From [Clostridium] aerotolerans DSM 5434 (GTDB lineage Bacteria; Bacillota; Clostridia; Lachnospirales; Lachnospiraceae), in contig NZ_JHWJ01000010.1 in NCBI RefSeq assembly GCF_000687555.1, positions 1 through 64,000 of the forward strand: DNA of 64,000 nt, read 5' to 3'. Made by a program: the position numbers and the translations under genes. A model generated the notes under the pieces. It was given only the letters and a program-made list of their open reading frames with translations. It did no database searches and was not told where the DNA came from. Shown in pieces: positions 55,555 to 64,000 of the stretch (position 1 is its first letter; the number at the start of each line of letters is the position of its first letter).

Positions 55555-56421
55555 ATGGATAAAATTATTTTTTCGGAAAGCATGGAAGGGGTCGCCATTG
55601 ACCAGGTGGTGCGGGACCAGGAATTTTCCATGACTATGAAGCATTTTCATGATACCTATGAGCTTTATTTTCTCCTGGAGGGAGAGCGGTATTATTTTAT
55701 TGAAAAAGAAACTTATTTTGTGAAGGCAGGAGATGTGGTCTTAATTAACCGGGAGCAGGTTCATAAAACAAGCCAGGCAGGAAGTGGAAAGCATGATAGA
55801 ATCCTGTTGCAGCTGAACGAAAAGGTTCTGGATCCATGGTTAAAAAGTGCTGGCGTCTATACCCTGGGTCGTCTCTTTGGAGATTATTATGGAGTTTTAA
55901 AGGTATCGGAGTTTGAATGGCAGGAGATGAACGCTCTTTTACTTGGAATCAGGGATGAACTTAAGCAGCGTGGGGAGCGGTATGAGACCATGGTCCGCTT
56001 AAAGCTGTCTCAGATCCTTTTGCAGATTTACCGGATTGGAAAGAAAAATGTGTTAAAGGAGATGCCGGCTCCCGTTCAGACCGCCAAGCATGGAAAGGTT
56101 CATGAGGTGGCGGAGTATCTGACCACCCATTGTGAGACTGGGGAGAGCTTAGAGGAGCTTGCCATGCGGTTTTTCATCAGTAAATCTTATTTGAGCCGGA
56201 TATTTCGGGAGGTAACAGGTTTTTCCGTCAATGAATACCGCAATCTGGCAAGAGTGAGAAAGGCAAAGGAGCTTCTTGGAAGCAGTGATTATTCCATTAC
56301 GGAAATCTCAGGACTTCTTGGATTCGAGAGCGTGACTTACTTTGAACGAATATTTAAAAAGCATGGGGATGAAACTCCATCTGCATACCGGAAAAAAGCC
56401 GGAAGAGGGGAATCCTTTTAA
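55555..56421 (+). CDS. AraC-family regulator with cupin sensor domain
   Basis: A 288-residue regulator. The N-terminal half is a cupin-like ligand domain (HFHDTYELYFLLEGERYYF near 30-48, KAGDVVLINREQVH), and residues about 190-288 hold two helix-turn-helix motifs (FISKSYLSRIFREVTGFSVNEY; ISGLLGFESVTYFERIFKKH). ATG 55555 has GGAGG five bases upstream; an in-frame TTG at 55531 lacks a site. It is divergent from the GH4 gene and convergent with the GH105 gene, so it probably controls pectin genes in response to an intracellular sugar. Confidence 0.88.
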   Translation: MDKIIFSESMEGVAIDQVVRDQEFSMTMKHFHDTYELYFLLEGERYYFIEKETYFVKAGDVVLINREQVHKTSQAGSGKHDRILLQLNEKVLDPWLKSAGVYTLGRLFGDYYGVLKVSEFEWQEMNALLLGIRDELKQRGERYETMVRLKLSQILLQIYRIGKKNVLKEMPAPVQTAKHGKVHEVAEYLTTHCETGESLEELAMRFFISKSYLSRIFREVTGFSVNEYRNLARVRKAKELLGSSDYSITEISGLLGFESVTYFERIFKKHGDETPSAYRKKAGRGESF

Positions 56422-56448
56422 TCAGGATTTCCTTCTTCCGGCTTTTCT

Positions 56449-57573
56449 TTATTTCTCCAATGCCTCACATAATGCAGTCAGGGCAAGTGCCTGGCCATAT
56501 GCCATTGGCATAAGAAGAATATTTTTATAATGGTCTGCATCCATGCCGATTCCTGTTCCGGCTGATACATTAAGAACGGTACCGTCATCGGATATATTAT
56601 TACAAATGGCTTCAATTGCTTTGTCCGCAGCTTTTTTATAGGTATCATCAAGGATGCCTGCTTTTACGCCCCGAAGCAGTCCGGCCGCAATGGCAGCAGA
56701 ACCGGAAACCTCCTCATAGCTTGTCTCATCTGTAAGAACCGTATACCAGAGACCGGAAGGTGCCTGAAGACGTAGCATTGCGTTTGCCTGAGCCTTAAAG
56801 GTATCGATGAAAAAGTCTCGGACTCCCTGGCTCATCTCCTCGCCGCAAACGTCTAAAAATTCCATGATCCCGTAAGTGAACCAGGAGTTTCCCCGGCACC
56901 AGAAGATGCCGCCGAAATTATCCATCTGATCAAAGCGGAAGCCGTGATGGAAGAGGCCGGTCCCTTTGTCAAATAAGTATTTGATATGGACAAGGAACTG
57001 ATGGGTGGCTTCCTCTTTCCATTCTTTTTTATTTTCCTGATGTCCCATATGATTTAAAAACAGGACGGACATAAACAGGGTATCCACCCAGATCTGACCT
57101 TCGTTTAAGTTAACGCCATTCCGGTCCCCGATGGCACTTGTTACGTGCTGGAAACCATTGTCCGGAGTCTTAGGAAGCTCGTTGATCAGCCAGTCAGCCC
57201 GCTCCATCAGAAGCTTTTTCAAATCCTGAGAGTTTGACAGTTTATCGCTGATATATGACAGGGGAAGAAAGGGGGCTGTTGTATTTATATTTTTTGAAGG
57301 AAGTCCCCGCTCCATATGACCATGATACCAGCGGTCAAAAAAGGGCAGATAACGGTCATCTCCATAAAAGTCCTGAAGTTTTTTCAGTCCATAAAGTCCT
57401 ACACCCTGAGGCCAGTCCCACTCCTCGATACCAAAGTCTCTTTGTATGATTCCTTTGCTTGTATCTGCAGAGCTGACATTCTGGTCCTTGTCGTAATCAC
57501 TGCCTCCCAGGTTCATAAGTTTTTCCACCACTAAATGGATTTTTTCTAGTAACTGTTCGTTTGACATGGTCAT
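56449..57573 (-). CDS. GH105 unsaturated rhamnogalacturonyl/galacturonyl hydrolase
   Basis: A 374-residue cytoplasmic enzyme of the YteR/YesR type that removes the unsaturated uronic acid left at the non-reducing end by pectate or rhamnogalacturonan lyases. The WDWPQGVGLYGL region (about 52-63), GQIWVDTLFM with the catalytic Asp at about 164, and FWCRGNSWFTYGIMEF near 226 are typical. The start ATGA overlaps the TGA of the upstream response-regulator gene, so it is co-translated with the two-component pair. Exact linkage preference is not readable. Confidence 0.9.
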   Translation of the reverse strand: MTMSNEQLLEKIHLVVEKLMNLGGSDYDKDQNVSSADTSKGIIQRDFGIEEWDWPQGVGLYGLKKLQDFYGDDRYLPFFDRWYHGHMERGLPSKNINTTAPFLPLSYISDKLSNSQDLKKLLMERADWLINELPKTPDNGFQHVTSAIGDRNGVNLNEGQIWVDTLFMSVLFLNHMGHQENKKEWKEEATHQFLVHIKYLFDKGTGLFHHGFRFDQMDNFGGIFWCRGNSWFTYGIMEFLDVCGEEMSQGVRDFFIDTFKAQANAMLRLQAPSGLWYTVLTDETSYEEVSGSAAIAAGLLRGVKAGILDDTYKKAADKAIEAICNNISDDGTVLNVSAGTGIGMDADHYKNILLMPMAYGQALALTALCEALEK

Positions 57574-59108
57574 GATTCTCCTTTTTGTGTGTGATTCCTG
57601 TTTGTCTTTAATGTTTCAATATATTCGGTCGGCGGAAGGCCGGTATACCGCTTAAATACCTGACTGAAGTACTGAGGATTGCTGCCAAAGCCTACCTGTC
57701 TGGCAATGTGCTTTACGTTGTCATTATGATAAAAGGTCATGAGGCGTATAGCTTCTTCCATTCGCTCCTTGTTAAGATAGTCGGAAAAGCGCATTCCTTC
57801 TTCTTTAATAAATTGCTTGCTTAAGTATCCCACACTTACGAACAGATAATTCTCAGCCAGCCATTTTAAGGATAAATTCTCAGAATCTAAGTGTTCTCTG
57901 ATATAGGTTTTTAATATGGAGATGTTGGAGCTGACCTTCTGCGTGCCGGAGCCTTCTGTTTTTTGCACCATGACAACGGAAAGAAGCTCTCTGATGCCCT
58001 GTACGGAATTGCAGGAATAAAGGCGTCTGAAAAAGTCACAGGCAGCATCCGTAGGAAGCTTTTCCTGTTCCACACCGCTTTGAAGAAACAGGCCCAGAGC
58101 AAGATTCCTGGCAGTATTTAAGGGCATGGAATCGATAAAAACAGAAGCCAGGAGTGCTGTTTTTTGTAAGGTATTTTCCGCCGAGGTAATAGAGTCCTCC
58201 AGGCGGCTGATCATCCAGGGGGAAGCTATGTGATTTTTAATCTCATGAGAGAAGCCATCCTCCTTTACCAGTAGAATGCGCTCGAACCGGGAGATCTTTG
58301 ATAATATTTCATGGAACAGTTTTTCTGCGGATTCCTTATGGATAAATTCCGTTTCAAAGGTAACGGACTGTCCTGGATATTTAAGCTCTGTGATCTGGCG
58401 TTCCATCTCCTCTTGAATGGCAAGGGTGGAAGCCGGAAAGATCATTACCGCAGTATTCTTTACGTATAGTATGGAAAAAAACAGGGGGATCTTAGCCGTC
58501 TCCAGAATCCGTTTCACGTCACAGGCAAAGCTTTTTAAATAGCTTTCCTCCACAAAAGAGCAGATGCAGGCATACTGGCATTCCTTGGGGAAGGATAGAA
58601 ATCCCTGGTATTTGCGAAAGACTGGAGAGAAGCAGTCCTGGTGCTCCAGCGCTTCCATAATAAAGCTCTGTTCCAGCGGGAAATGAAGGCTTTTTAAGAA
58701 ATGATCCTGCTGGAGCTTTCGATTTTCCTCTTCAATCAGCCGTTCCTTTCTCACAGAAACAAGAGAGTCGATTAATTCATTTTTGTCCGTAGGCTTTAAC
58801 AGATAGTAGCGGACACCGTATTTCATGGCCTGCTTTGCGTATTCAAAATCATTGTATCCGGAAAGGAGGATAAAGGTGATTTTTGAATCGGATTTTATGG
58901 AGCGGTCAATTAAGTCGAGTCCGTTTAATATCGGCATCCGGATATCGGTAATCACTACATCCGGATACTCATCGCAAATAATATCGTAGGCTTCCATGCC
59001 GTTCTTTGCCGTAGCGATCAGCTGATAGCCCAGGGCTTCATAGTCGATCATCTGGGAGAGGGCTTCTCGAATAATCTGTTCGTCATCTACTATCATCAGT
59101 CTCAGCAT
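57570..59108 (-). CDS. YesN-type response regulator, AraC output
   Basis: A 512-residue regulator with a receiver domain (MIVDDEQ, phospho-acceptor Asp about 55 in ITDIRMP, Lys in LLKPTDKNE) and C-terminal AraC helix-turn-helix motifs (about 410-505; FVSVGYLSKQFIKEEG and HIARQVGFGSNPQYFS). ATG 59108 has AGGAGG and lies one base after the kinase stop. A longer frame upstream starts within the kinase gene and is rejected. It should activate the importer promoter near 61000 in response to extracellular pectin fragments. Confidence 0.92.
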   Translation of the reverse strand: MLRLMIVDDEQIIREALSQMIDYEALGYQLIATAKNGMEAYDIICDEYPDVVITDIRMPILNGLDLIDRSIKSDSKITFILLSGYNDFEYAKQAMKYGVRYYLLKPTDKNELIDSLVSVRKERLIEEENRKLQQDHFLKSLHFPLEQSFIMEALEHQDCFSPVFRKYQGFLSFPKECQYACICSFVEESYLKSFACDVKRILETAKIPLFFSILYVKNTAVMIFPASTLAIQEEMERQITELKYPGQSVTFETEFIHKESAEKLFHEILSKISRFERILLVKEDGFSHEIKNHIASPWMISRLEDSITSAENTLQKTALLASVFIDSMPLNTARNLALGLFLQSGVEQEKLPTDAACDFFRRLYSCNSVQGIRELLSVVMVQKTEGSGTQKVSSNISILKTYIREHLDSENLSLKWLAENYLFVSVGYLSKQFIKEEGMRFSDYLNKERMEEAIRLMTFYHNDNVKHIARQVGFGSNPQYFSQVFKRYTGLPPTEYIETLKTNRNHTQKGES

Positions 59109-59109
59109 A

Positions 59110-60870
59110 TCAAACCTCCTGTTCCTTTGGAATGGACAGCATGACAACTGCCTTTCCACCCTTGTTGTAAAATTTCAGTCCGTAATTGTCGCCATAAAGC
59201 AGTTTTAACCGGGAATTGATATTCAGGAGTCCGACGCCGGAGCCCTGGGGGGTTATTTCCCTGTTTTCTATTTTCTGTAACAGGTCATCTTCAAACTGGG
59301 AGCCTGTATTTGAAACCTGAATCTGATAGTCTTTTTCCATTTCCTGAATGGTCACCCTTATCCGGCATAGCTCATCCGTATCCTCCATGGCATGCTTTAG
59401 GGCATTTTCCACAAGGGGCTGGATGCAGAGCTTTGGTACAAATATCTGAGAGGTCTTTTCCGGGGTATCCAGTTCAAAATGAAGCCTGTCCTTAAATCGT
59501 ATTTCCTGAATCCTGATATAGTCGGACAGCACTTTCAGTTCTTCGGATAATGGAATGATATCCTTTTGATCTGCAATGGAAGCCCGAAACAGGTTTCCAA
59601 GGGAACGGACCATAACAGAGATATCATCGGCACCGTACTTTTGTGCCATCCAGTTAATGGTGTCCAGAGTGTTGTATAAAAAATGGGGATTGATTTGCTG
59701 CTGGAGCATCTTAATGGCAGAATCCCTCACAAGAAGCTGCTTGTCATAATTTTCATCCCGAAGGACCTTTACGCTGTGGGTCATTTCATCAAAGCTCCGA
59801 TGAAGCTGTCCGATCTCATCCTGACGGCTGTCGTAATCGTAGCATTTGATGTTGCAGGCAGGTGCTTCTCCGCTGCCAAAGCATTTAATCTTTTCAATGA
59901 GATAATCCAGGTGACGGAAAATATGGCGGAAAATAATATTTACCAAAACCCCGGTCACTGCTATGATGCAGAAGGTGAACAGGAATATCTGCATGCTGAC
60001 CATACGGATTCTGTAAAATAAGGGATCATAATCCCGGAAATACAAATAATCCCATTTGGTATAAGAAATGTGACCGTTTATGATAAATTCCTTATTGCCG
60101 TCAATGGTCGCTATGGTATAGTTATTTTCCTGTTTTTTACTTTCCTCTAGCAACTGGAGAGATAATTCATCATGGAAAGGCTCTGCCGGATAGATCCGCT
60201 TATTTCCTGACATGAGGACGAAGTTTGAGTTTTCCGATAAGCTTCCGGAATTCATAAGGCCATCTTCAATCATTTTATCCATATCAACGGTGATGTAAAG
60301 CTCTCCAATCTTTTTTAAGCTTAAGTATTTAAGCTTAAGGATCTGTCTGGCACAGACCGTATTGGGACCTGGCTGTATGCTGGAGGCCCAGATGGACCTG
60401 CCTTTTAAAGAATCCAGTCTTTGATTGAGCCCTTTTACATCAAACTGTAGGATTTCATCAGAGCTTCCCATGCAGATATTCGTTCCATCCTTAAGGATAA
60501 TATTAATGGAACGGATATAATTGCTTCGGTAAATATACGTATAAAGCTGCTGGTAAATATCCCTGCGGGCCAGGGCCCGCCTGTTGCTGTAAGGATTTTC
60601 AGAAAGAAATGACAAGTTATTCTGTATGGTCTGATCACCAATGAGGCTGTCTGTAATATTCTCTACCATCTGCATCTCTGATTCCAAATAGGTGGTCACG
60701 TGGTTTAAGGAATTTGCATTGGTCTGATAAAGCTCCTCATTATAACGAGCCGTTAAAATTTTAATACTAAAAAAGAAAGTAATGCAGAGTGCCAGCATGG
60801 ACATTGAAAAAACTGTCAGTATTTTTTTATATAAGGATAGGTTGTTAAACCATAGGATGCACCGATTCAT
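59110..60870 (-). CDS. YesM-type membrane sensor histidine kinase
   Basis: A 586-residue kinase. Membrane segment at about 15-37, extracellular Cache-like sensor to about 285, second membrane segment about 287-310, HAMP, then the kinase block with QQINPHFLYNTLDTI (phospho-acceptor His about 395) and an ATPase domain with LVENALKHAME and SGVGLLNIN. ATG 60870 follows AGAGAGG. A longer frame to 61272 crosses the divergent promoter and is antisense to the binding-protein gene, so it is rejected. Divergent from the importer it probably controls. Confidence 0.92.
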   Translation of the reverse strand: MNRCILWFNNLSLYKKILTVFSMSMLALCITFFFSIKILTARYNEELYQTNANSLNHVTTYLESEMQMVENITDSLIGDQTIQNNLSFLSENPYSNRRALARRDIYQQLYTYIYRSNYIRSINIILKDGTNICMGSSDEILQFDVKGLNQRLDSLKGRSIWASSIQPGPNTVCARQILKLKYLSLKKIGELYITVDMDKMIEDGLMNSGSLSENSNFVLMSGNKRIYPAEPFHDELSLQLLEESKKQENNYTIATIDGNKEFIINGHISYTKWDYLYFRDYDPLFYRIRMVSMQIFLFTFCIIAVTGVLVNIIFRHIFRHLDYLIEKIKCFGSGEAPACNIKCYDYDSRQDEIGQLHRSFDEMTHSVKVLRDENYDKQLLVRDSAIKMLQQQINPHFLYNTLDTINWMAQKYGADDISVMVRSLGNLFRASIADQKDIIPLSEELKVLSDYIRIQEIRFKDRLHFELDTPEKTSQIFVPKLCIQPLVENALKHAMEDTDELCRIRVTIQEMEKDYQIQVSNTGSQFEDDLLQKIENREITPQGSGVGLLNINSRLKLLYGDNYGLKFYNKGGKAVVMLSIPKEQEV

Positions 60871-60897
60871 AAATATATGACCTCTCTTCCTGACAGT

Positions 60898-61034
60898 ATT
60901 ATATAGTAAAAACGTAAAAAAATAAATTGAATTTCGACATATAATTACAAAAAGCTGTTTTTTTAACCACAAAAAGCCATATTTTAACTTTACCGTTGTG
61001 CATATTTGACATATGATGTGGTTACCATAATTAA
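60898..61034. promoter_or_regulatory. Divergent control region, kinase and importer
   Basis: On the minus strand TATAAT (60903-60898) is a likely -10 for the kinase. For the importer, TTGACA at 61006-61011 is a perfect -35, with TAATTA at 61028 (16 bases) the nearest -10. Two direct ACAAAAAGC repeats at 60947-60955 and 60969-60977 are 22 bases apart, and CATAT-N5-ATATG at 61001-61015 surrounds the -35; both are candidate regulator sites. Confidence 0.5.
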
Positions 61035-61054
61035 ATCGAAAGGGAGGTTTTACA

Positions 61055-62401
61055 ATGAAAAAAAGACTTTTAGCAACAACTCTTGCTGCACTTTTAGCAG
61101 CAACATCTTTAGCTGCATGTGGTTCCAAGACAGAGACCAAGGACACACAGACAACCGGAGCTACTTCTGCAGCAGAAACCACAAAAGCAGCTGACACAAC
61201 CGCAGCAGCAGGTGGTAAGGTAACATTAAATCTCAGCTGGTGGGGTAACCAGACGAGAAACGACGTAACCAAAAAAGCAGTTGATCTTTACATGAGCCAG
61301 AATCCAAACGTGGATATCAAGGTTGAATTTACTGACTGGTCCGGTTACTGGGATAAGCTTTCAGCAATGGCAGCTGGCGGAAATCTGCCGGATATCGTTC
61401 AGATGGACTATTCTTACTTAAACCAGTACCAGAAGAGCGGACAGCTTGCTGACCTTTCTGAGTTCATCTCCACTGGTGCCATCGACACAACAAAGATTCC
61501 AGAGAGCATTATTGAAAGTGGTTCCATCGACGGAAAATGCTACGCTATCAGCCTTGGAAGCAACGCTCCTATGATGCTTTATGATAAAGCAATTGTTGAA
61601 AAAGCTGGCGTAACAATCCCAGATCAGATGACTATGGATCAATTATACGACATCTCCAAAACAATATACGAAAAAACCGGCACAAAAACTCTTTATGACG
61701 GTGGTATCAACATGATGCAGATCATGGCAAGAGCAAATGGTTCTCATCTGTTTGATGAATTAACAGCTGGAAAAGAAGATTCCATGAAGATTTACTTCAA
61801 CACCATGGAGAAATTCGCAAAAGCTGATTTCAGCATCTCCGCTGACCTTCTTGCTGAGAAGAACCCAGACGTTGTTGAAACAAAGCCAATCATTGATTCT
61901 TCCACATGGAACGACTTCTTATTATCCAACCAGTATATCAGTGTATCCAAAACTGCTGGTAGAGATTTAGGAATTACCATGTTCCCAACATTAACCGATG
62001 CGAAAGCACAGCCAATTTATTTAAAGCCAAGTATGTTCTTCTCCATTGCTGAATCTTCCAAGAACAAAGAAGAAGCAGCGAAGTTCCTTGACTGGTTCAC
62101 AAACAGCACCGAAGCAAATGACATTCTTCTTGCAGAAAGAGGAATTCCGGTTAACTCTGCAGTAGCAGATGAAATCAAACCAAAGGCAGACGAAATCGCA
62201 CAGCATGTATTTGACTACGTAGCAAAGGTTTCTGAAGTTGCAACACCAATCGATGCTCCAGATCCATCTGGTAAGGGCGAAGTAGAAGCATTAGGAAAAA
62301 CAGTTGTAGAGGCAGTTCGTTACGGCGATGCCACTGCAGATGATGCTGTTGCACAGTTCGTACCAGAGGCTAAGAGAATTCTGGAAGAAGCAGCGAAATA
62401 G
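61055..62401 (+). CDS. Sugar ABC importer substrate-binding lipoprotein (family 1)
   Basis: A 448-residue binding lipoprotein with lipobox LAAC (Cys about 22) and a Thr/Ala-rich linker to about 52. The mature part starts VTLNLSWWGNQTRND and has family 1 features (DIVQMDYSYLNQY; the C-terminal EEAAKFLDWFTNS). The location beside GH4/GH105 genes and the YesMN pair suggests oligogalacturonide or rhamnogalacturonan fragments as ligand. GGGAGG precedes ATG. Many codons are of the highly expressed type, unlike the neighbouring regulator genes. Confidence 0.9.
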   Translation: MKKRLLATTLAALLAATSLAACGSKTETKDTQTTGATSAAETTKAADTTAAAGGKVTLNLSWWGNQTRNDVTKKAVDLYMSQNPNVDIKVEFTDWSGYWDKLSAMAAGGNLPDIVQMDYSYLNQYQKSGQLADLSEFISTGAIDTTKIPESIIESGSIDGKCYAISLGSNAPMMLYDKAIVEKAGVTIPDQMTMDQLYDISKTIYEKTGTKTLYDGGINMMQIMARANGSHLFDELTAGKEDSMKIYFNTMEKFAKADFSISADLLAEKNPDVVETKPIIDSSTWNDFLLSNQYISVSKTAGRDLGITMFPTLTDAKAQPIYLKPSMFFSIAESSKNKEEAAKFLDWFTNSTEANDILLAERGIPVNSAVADEIKPKADEIAQHVFDYVAKVSEVATPIDAPDPSGKGEVEALGKTVVEAVRYGDATADDAVAQFVPEAKRILEEAAK

Positions 62402-62427
62402 CAGTTAGAAAGTCTGGAGGGGATATC

Positions 62428-63357
62428 ATGAAGAACAATCAGATGACCCCTAAGAGAAAAGAGACATTGGTTCAGGTATTAAACAAACCGAAGGTTGCAG
62501 GATATGTATTTATCCTGCCCTTCATTATAGGATTCCTTGCATTCCTTGCCGTTCCAATGATTCTGTCCTTAGGGTTTTCATTTACCAGATACAACATATT
62601 GAAGACACCGGTTTTTATAGGTCTGGAAAATTACAGAACCATGTTTTTTGGCGATCCAAAGTTCTGGAAAGTATTCGGAGTAACCATGTACTACGTTCTG
62701 TTTTCGGTTCCTCTCCGGCTTATCATGGCTCTTGCAGTTGCCATGCTGCTAGTGAAGAGTACTAAATTATCTGGTTTTTACCGGGCAGTTTATTATCTGC
62801 CTTCCATCATTGGTTCCAGTGTTGCTGTTGCAATCCTGTGGAAGAGAATGTTTGCCAGTGATGGTGTTATCAATGCACTTTTGAAAATCGTTGGACTACC
62901 ATCTGACATTGCATGGCTTGGAAGAACAGACACCGCAATCTGGACTCTGATCATATTGGCAATCTGGCAGTTTGGTTCGTCCATGCTTATATTCTTATCC
63001 GGCCTTAAGCAGATTTCAGTCAGTCTTTATGAAGCTGCTACTGTAGACGGTGCCAATGGCATTCAGCGTTTCTTTAAAATTACGCTTCCTATGCTGACAC
63101 CAACCATTTTCTTTAACCTGATCAACCAGCTGATCAATGGTTTTATGGCATTTACCCAAAGTTACATTATCACTCAGGGAAAACCCAGAGACACCACACT
63201 GTTCTATACGGTTTATATGTATCAGAACTCCTTTACTTATAATAAGCTGGGATACGGCTGTGCCATGGCATGGTTCATGGTATTCGTAGTGGGGCTTCTG
63301 ACTCTGGTACTATTTAAGACCCAGAAGAAGTGGGTACATTATGAAGCAGAAGGGTGA
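62428..63357 (+). CDS. Sugar ABC importer permease, LplB/UgpA type
   Basis: A 309-residue permease with six membrane segments and the EAA loop LYEAATVDGANGIQRFFKI then TLPMLTP near 212-236. GGAGGGG precedes ATG, 26 bases after the binding-protein stop. It pairs with the permease encoded just downstream. Confidence 0.93.
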   Translation: MKNNQMTPKRKETLVQVLNKPKVAGYVFILPFIIGFLAFLAVPMILSLGFSFTRYNILKTPVFIGLENYRTMFFGDPKFWKVFGVTMYYVLFSVPLRLIMALAVAMLLVKSTKLSGFYRAVYYLPSIIGSSVAVAILWKRMFASDGVINALLKIVGLPSDIAWLGRTDTAIWTLIILAIWQFGSSMLIFLSGLKQISVSLYEAATVDGANGIQRFFKITLPMLTPTIFFNLINQLINGFMAFTQSYIITQGKPRDTTLFYTVYMYQNSFTYNKLGYGCAMAWFMVFVVGLLTLVLFKTQKKWVHYEAEG

Positions 63358-63363
63358 TGAAAT

Positions 63364-64000
63364 ATGATGACAGGATATAAAGAAAAAAGAACAGCCATCA
63401 CAGTAATATATCATGTATTTACCTTTTTCTTCGCTTGTGCTATGATATATCCGCTTGTATGGATGGTAATGAGCTCCTTTAAAGACACCAATGAGATATT
63501 TCGTACAGCTGCCAGTCTGTTACCGGAAAAATTTTCTTTTACCAACTACACCGTAGGCTGGAAGGGATTTGCAGGTTACAGTTTTGCAATATTTTTTAAG
63601 AATTCCTTTGTCATTGCCGGACTTTCCACCTTGGGAGCAGTTGTTTCCTCTGCAGTCATCGGCTACGGATTTGCCCGTATTGACTTTAAATTTAAAGGCT
63701 TCTGGTTTGCCTGCATGCTGCTGGCAATGATGCTTCCTTTCCAGGTCATTATGATTCCTCAGTATATTATCTTTAATAAACTGGGCTGGGTAGGCAGCTA
63801 CCTCCCAATTATCGTCCCACAGTTTTTTGGACAGGGCTTTTTCATTTTCTTAAATGTACAGTTTATTAAAGGAATTCCCATTGACTTAGATGAGGCTGCA
63901 AGAATGGATGGCTGTACCGTTTACTCCATCTTCTACCGGATTATTTTACCTCTGATCAAACCTTCACTGGTTACAAGCGCAATTTTCTCCTTCATGTGGA
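63364..64000 (+). CDS. Sugar ABC importer permease, LplC/UgpE type (cut by window edge)
   Basis: At least 212 residues are readable before the window ends with no stop. It starts [17 protein letters not shown], has a first membrane segment near 20-40, the [10 protein letters not shown] stretch near 37, and the EAA loop [18 protein letters not shown] then ILPLIKP near 180-205. The start (ATG 63364 or 63367) is seven bases after the preceding stop. The missing end should hold the last membrane segments. No ATPase gene precedes it. Confidence 0.92.
   Translation, partial: MMTGYKEKRTAITVIYHVFTFFFACAMIYPLVWMVMSSFKDTNEIFRTAASLLPEKFSFTNYTVGWKGFAGYSFAIFFKNSFVIAGLSTLGAVVSSAVIGYGFARIDFKFKGFWFACMLLAMMLPFQVIMIPQYIIFNKLGWVGSYLPIIVPQFFGQGFFIFLNVQFIKGIPIDLDEAARMDGCTVYSIFYRIILPLIKPSLVTSAIFSFMW

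Noticed and set aside
60871-61272. N-terminal extension of the YesM-type kinase to 720 residues
   Set aside because: The extension crosses the divergent promoter region and is antisense to the binding-protein gene; ATG 60870 has a ribosome site and starts the first membrane segment.

Overview
The window looks like chromosome from a low-to-mid GC, Gram-positive, anaerobic Lachnospiraceae-type clostridium (Lacrimispora/Lachnoclostridium-like by inference). The signs are AGGAGG ribosome sites, TTGACA-N17-TATAAT promoters, choline-binding C-terminal repeats on a secreted enzyme, YesM/YesN two-component pairs beside sugar ABC importers that lack an ATPase, a class III fructose-bisphosphatase, and an agmatine deiminase operon. 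No rRNA, tRNA, transposase or phage gene was seen.

Layout. 1-294: the decaying distal end of a CRISPR array with type I-C-like repeats; cas genes would lie off the left edge. 515-2707: an orphan amino-acid-type binding lipoprotein with a CapA-like metallophosphatase. 2843-11070: one apparent six-gene biosynthetic operon, leuB-ilvD-ilvB-serC-serA-DUF1015. 11072-19426: a 1993-residue secreted pectin methylesterase/pectate lyase, flanked on the left by a broken copy of the 5' end of an ECF-type sigma gene and on the right by the intact sigma gene and its membrane partner. 19540-32331: a carbohydrate locus with a GH94-type phosphorylase, cupin, YesM/YesN pair, binding protein, two permeases and a second, divergent 1035-residue phosphorylase-like protein. 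32328-38098: a membrane LuxR regulator (AguR-like) divergent from carbamate kinase, putrescine carbamoyltransferase, antiporter and agmatine deiminase genes.

38135-47440: a DUF2834/TetR pair behind a perfect 20-bp palindrome, an M23 peptidase, an iron alcohol dehydrogenase, a small Cys-containing protein of unknown role, an MBL-fold hydrolase, fbp, a HAAS-domain membrane protein, and two tandem NlpC/P60 hydrolases with matched promoters and WalR-like boxes. 47441-48896: AT-rich, holding a decayed membrane-protein gene. 48897-53916: an (SRDS)n repeat protein and a housekeeping group (rhodanese, phosphoesterases, RNA methyltransferase, papain-like lipoprotein, rdgB). 54007-64000: a second pectin-related locus with GH4 alpha-galacturonidase, AraC regulator, GH105 unsaturated uronyl hydrolase, YesN/YesM pair and an ABC importer cut by the right edge.

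Together the pectinase at 11563, the GH4/GH105 enzymes at 54-57 kb and the importer at 61 kb form a plausible pectin route: demethylation and cleavage outside the cell, import of oligogalacturonides, and intracellular trimming. The 19.5-32 kb locus appears to import a different oligosaccharide and split it by phosphorolysis. Start codons were chosen by ribosome-site spacing and by excluding starts that fall inside promoters. Identities come from motifs and recall of families; no database search was possible.
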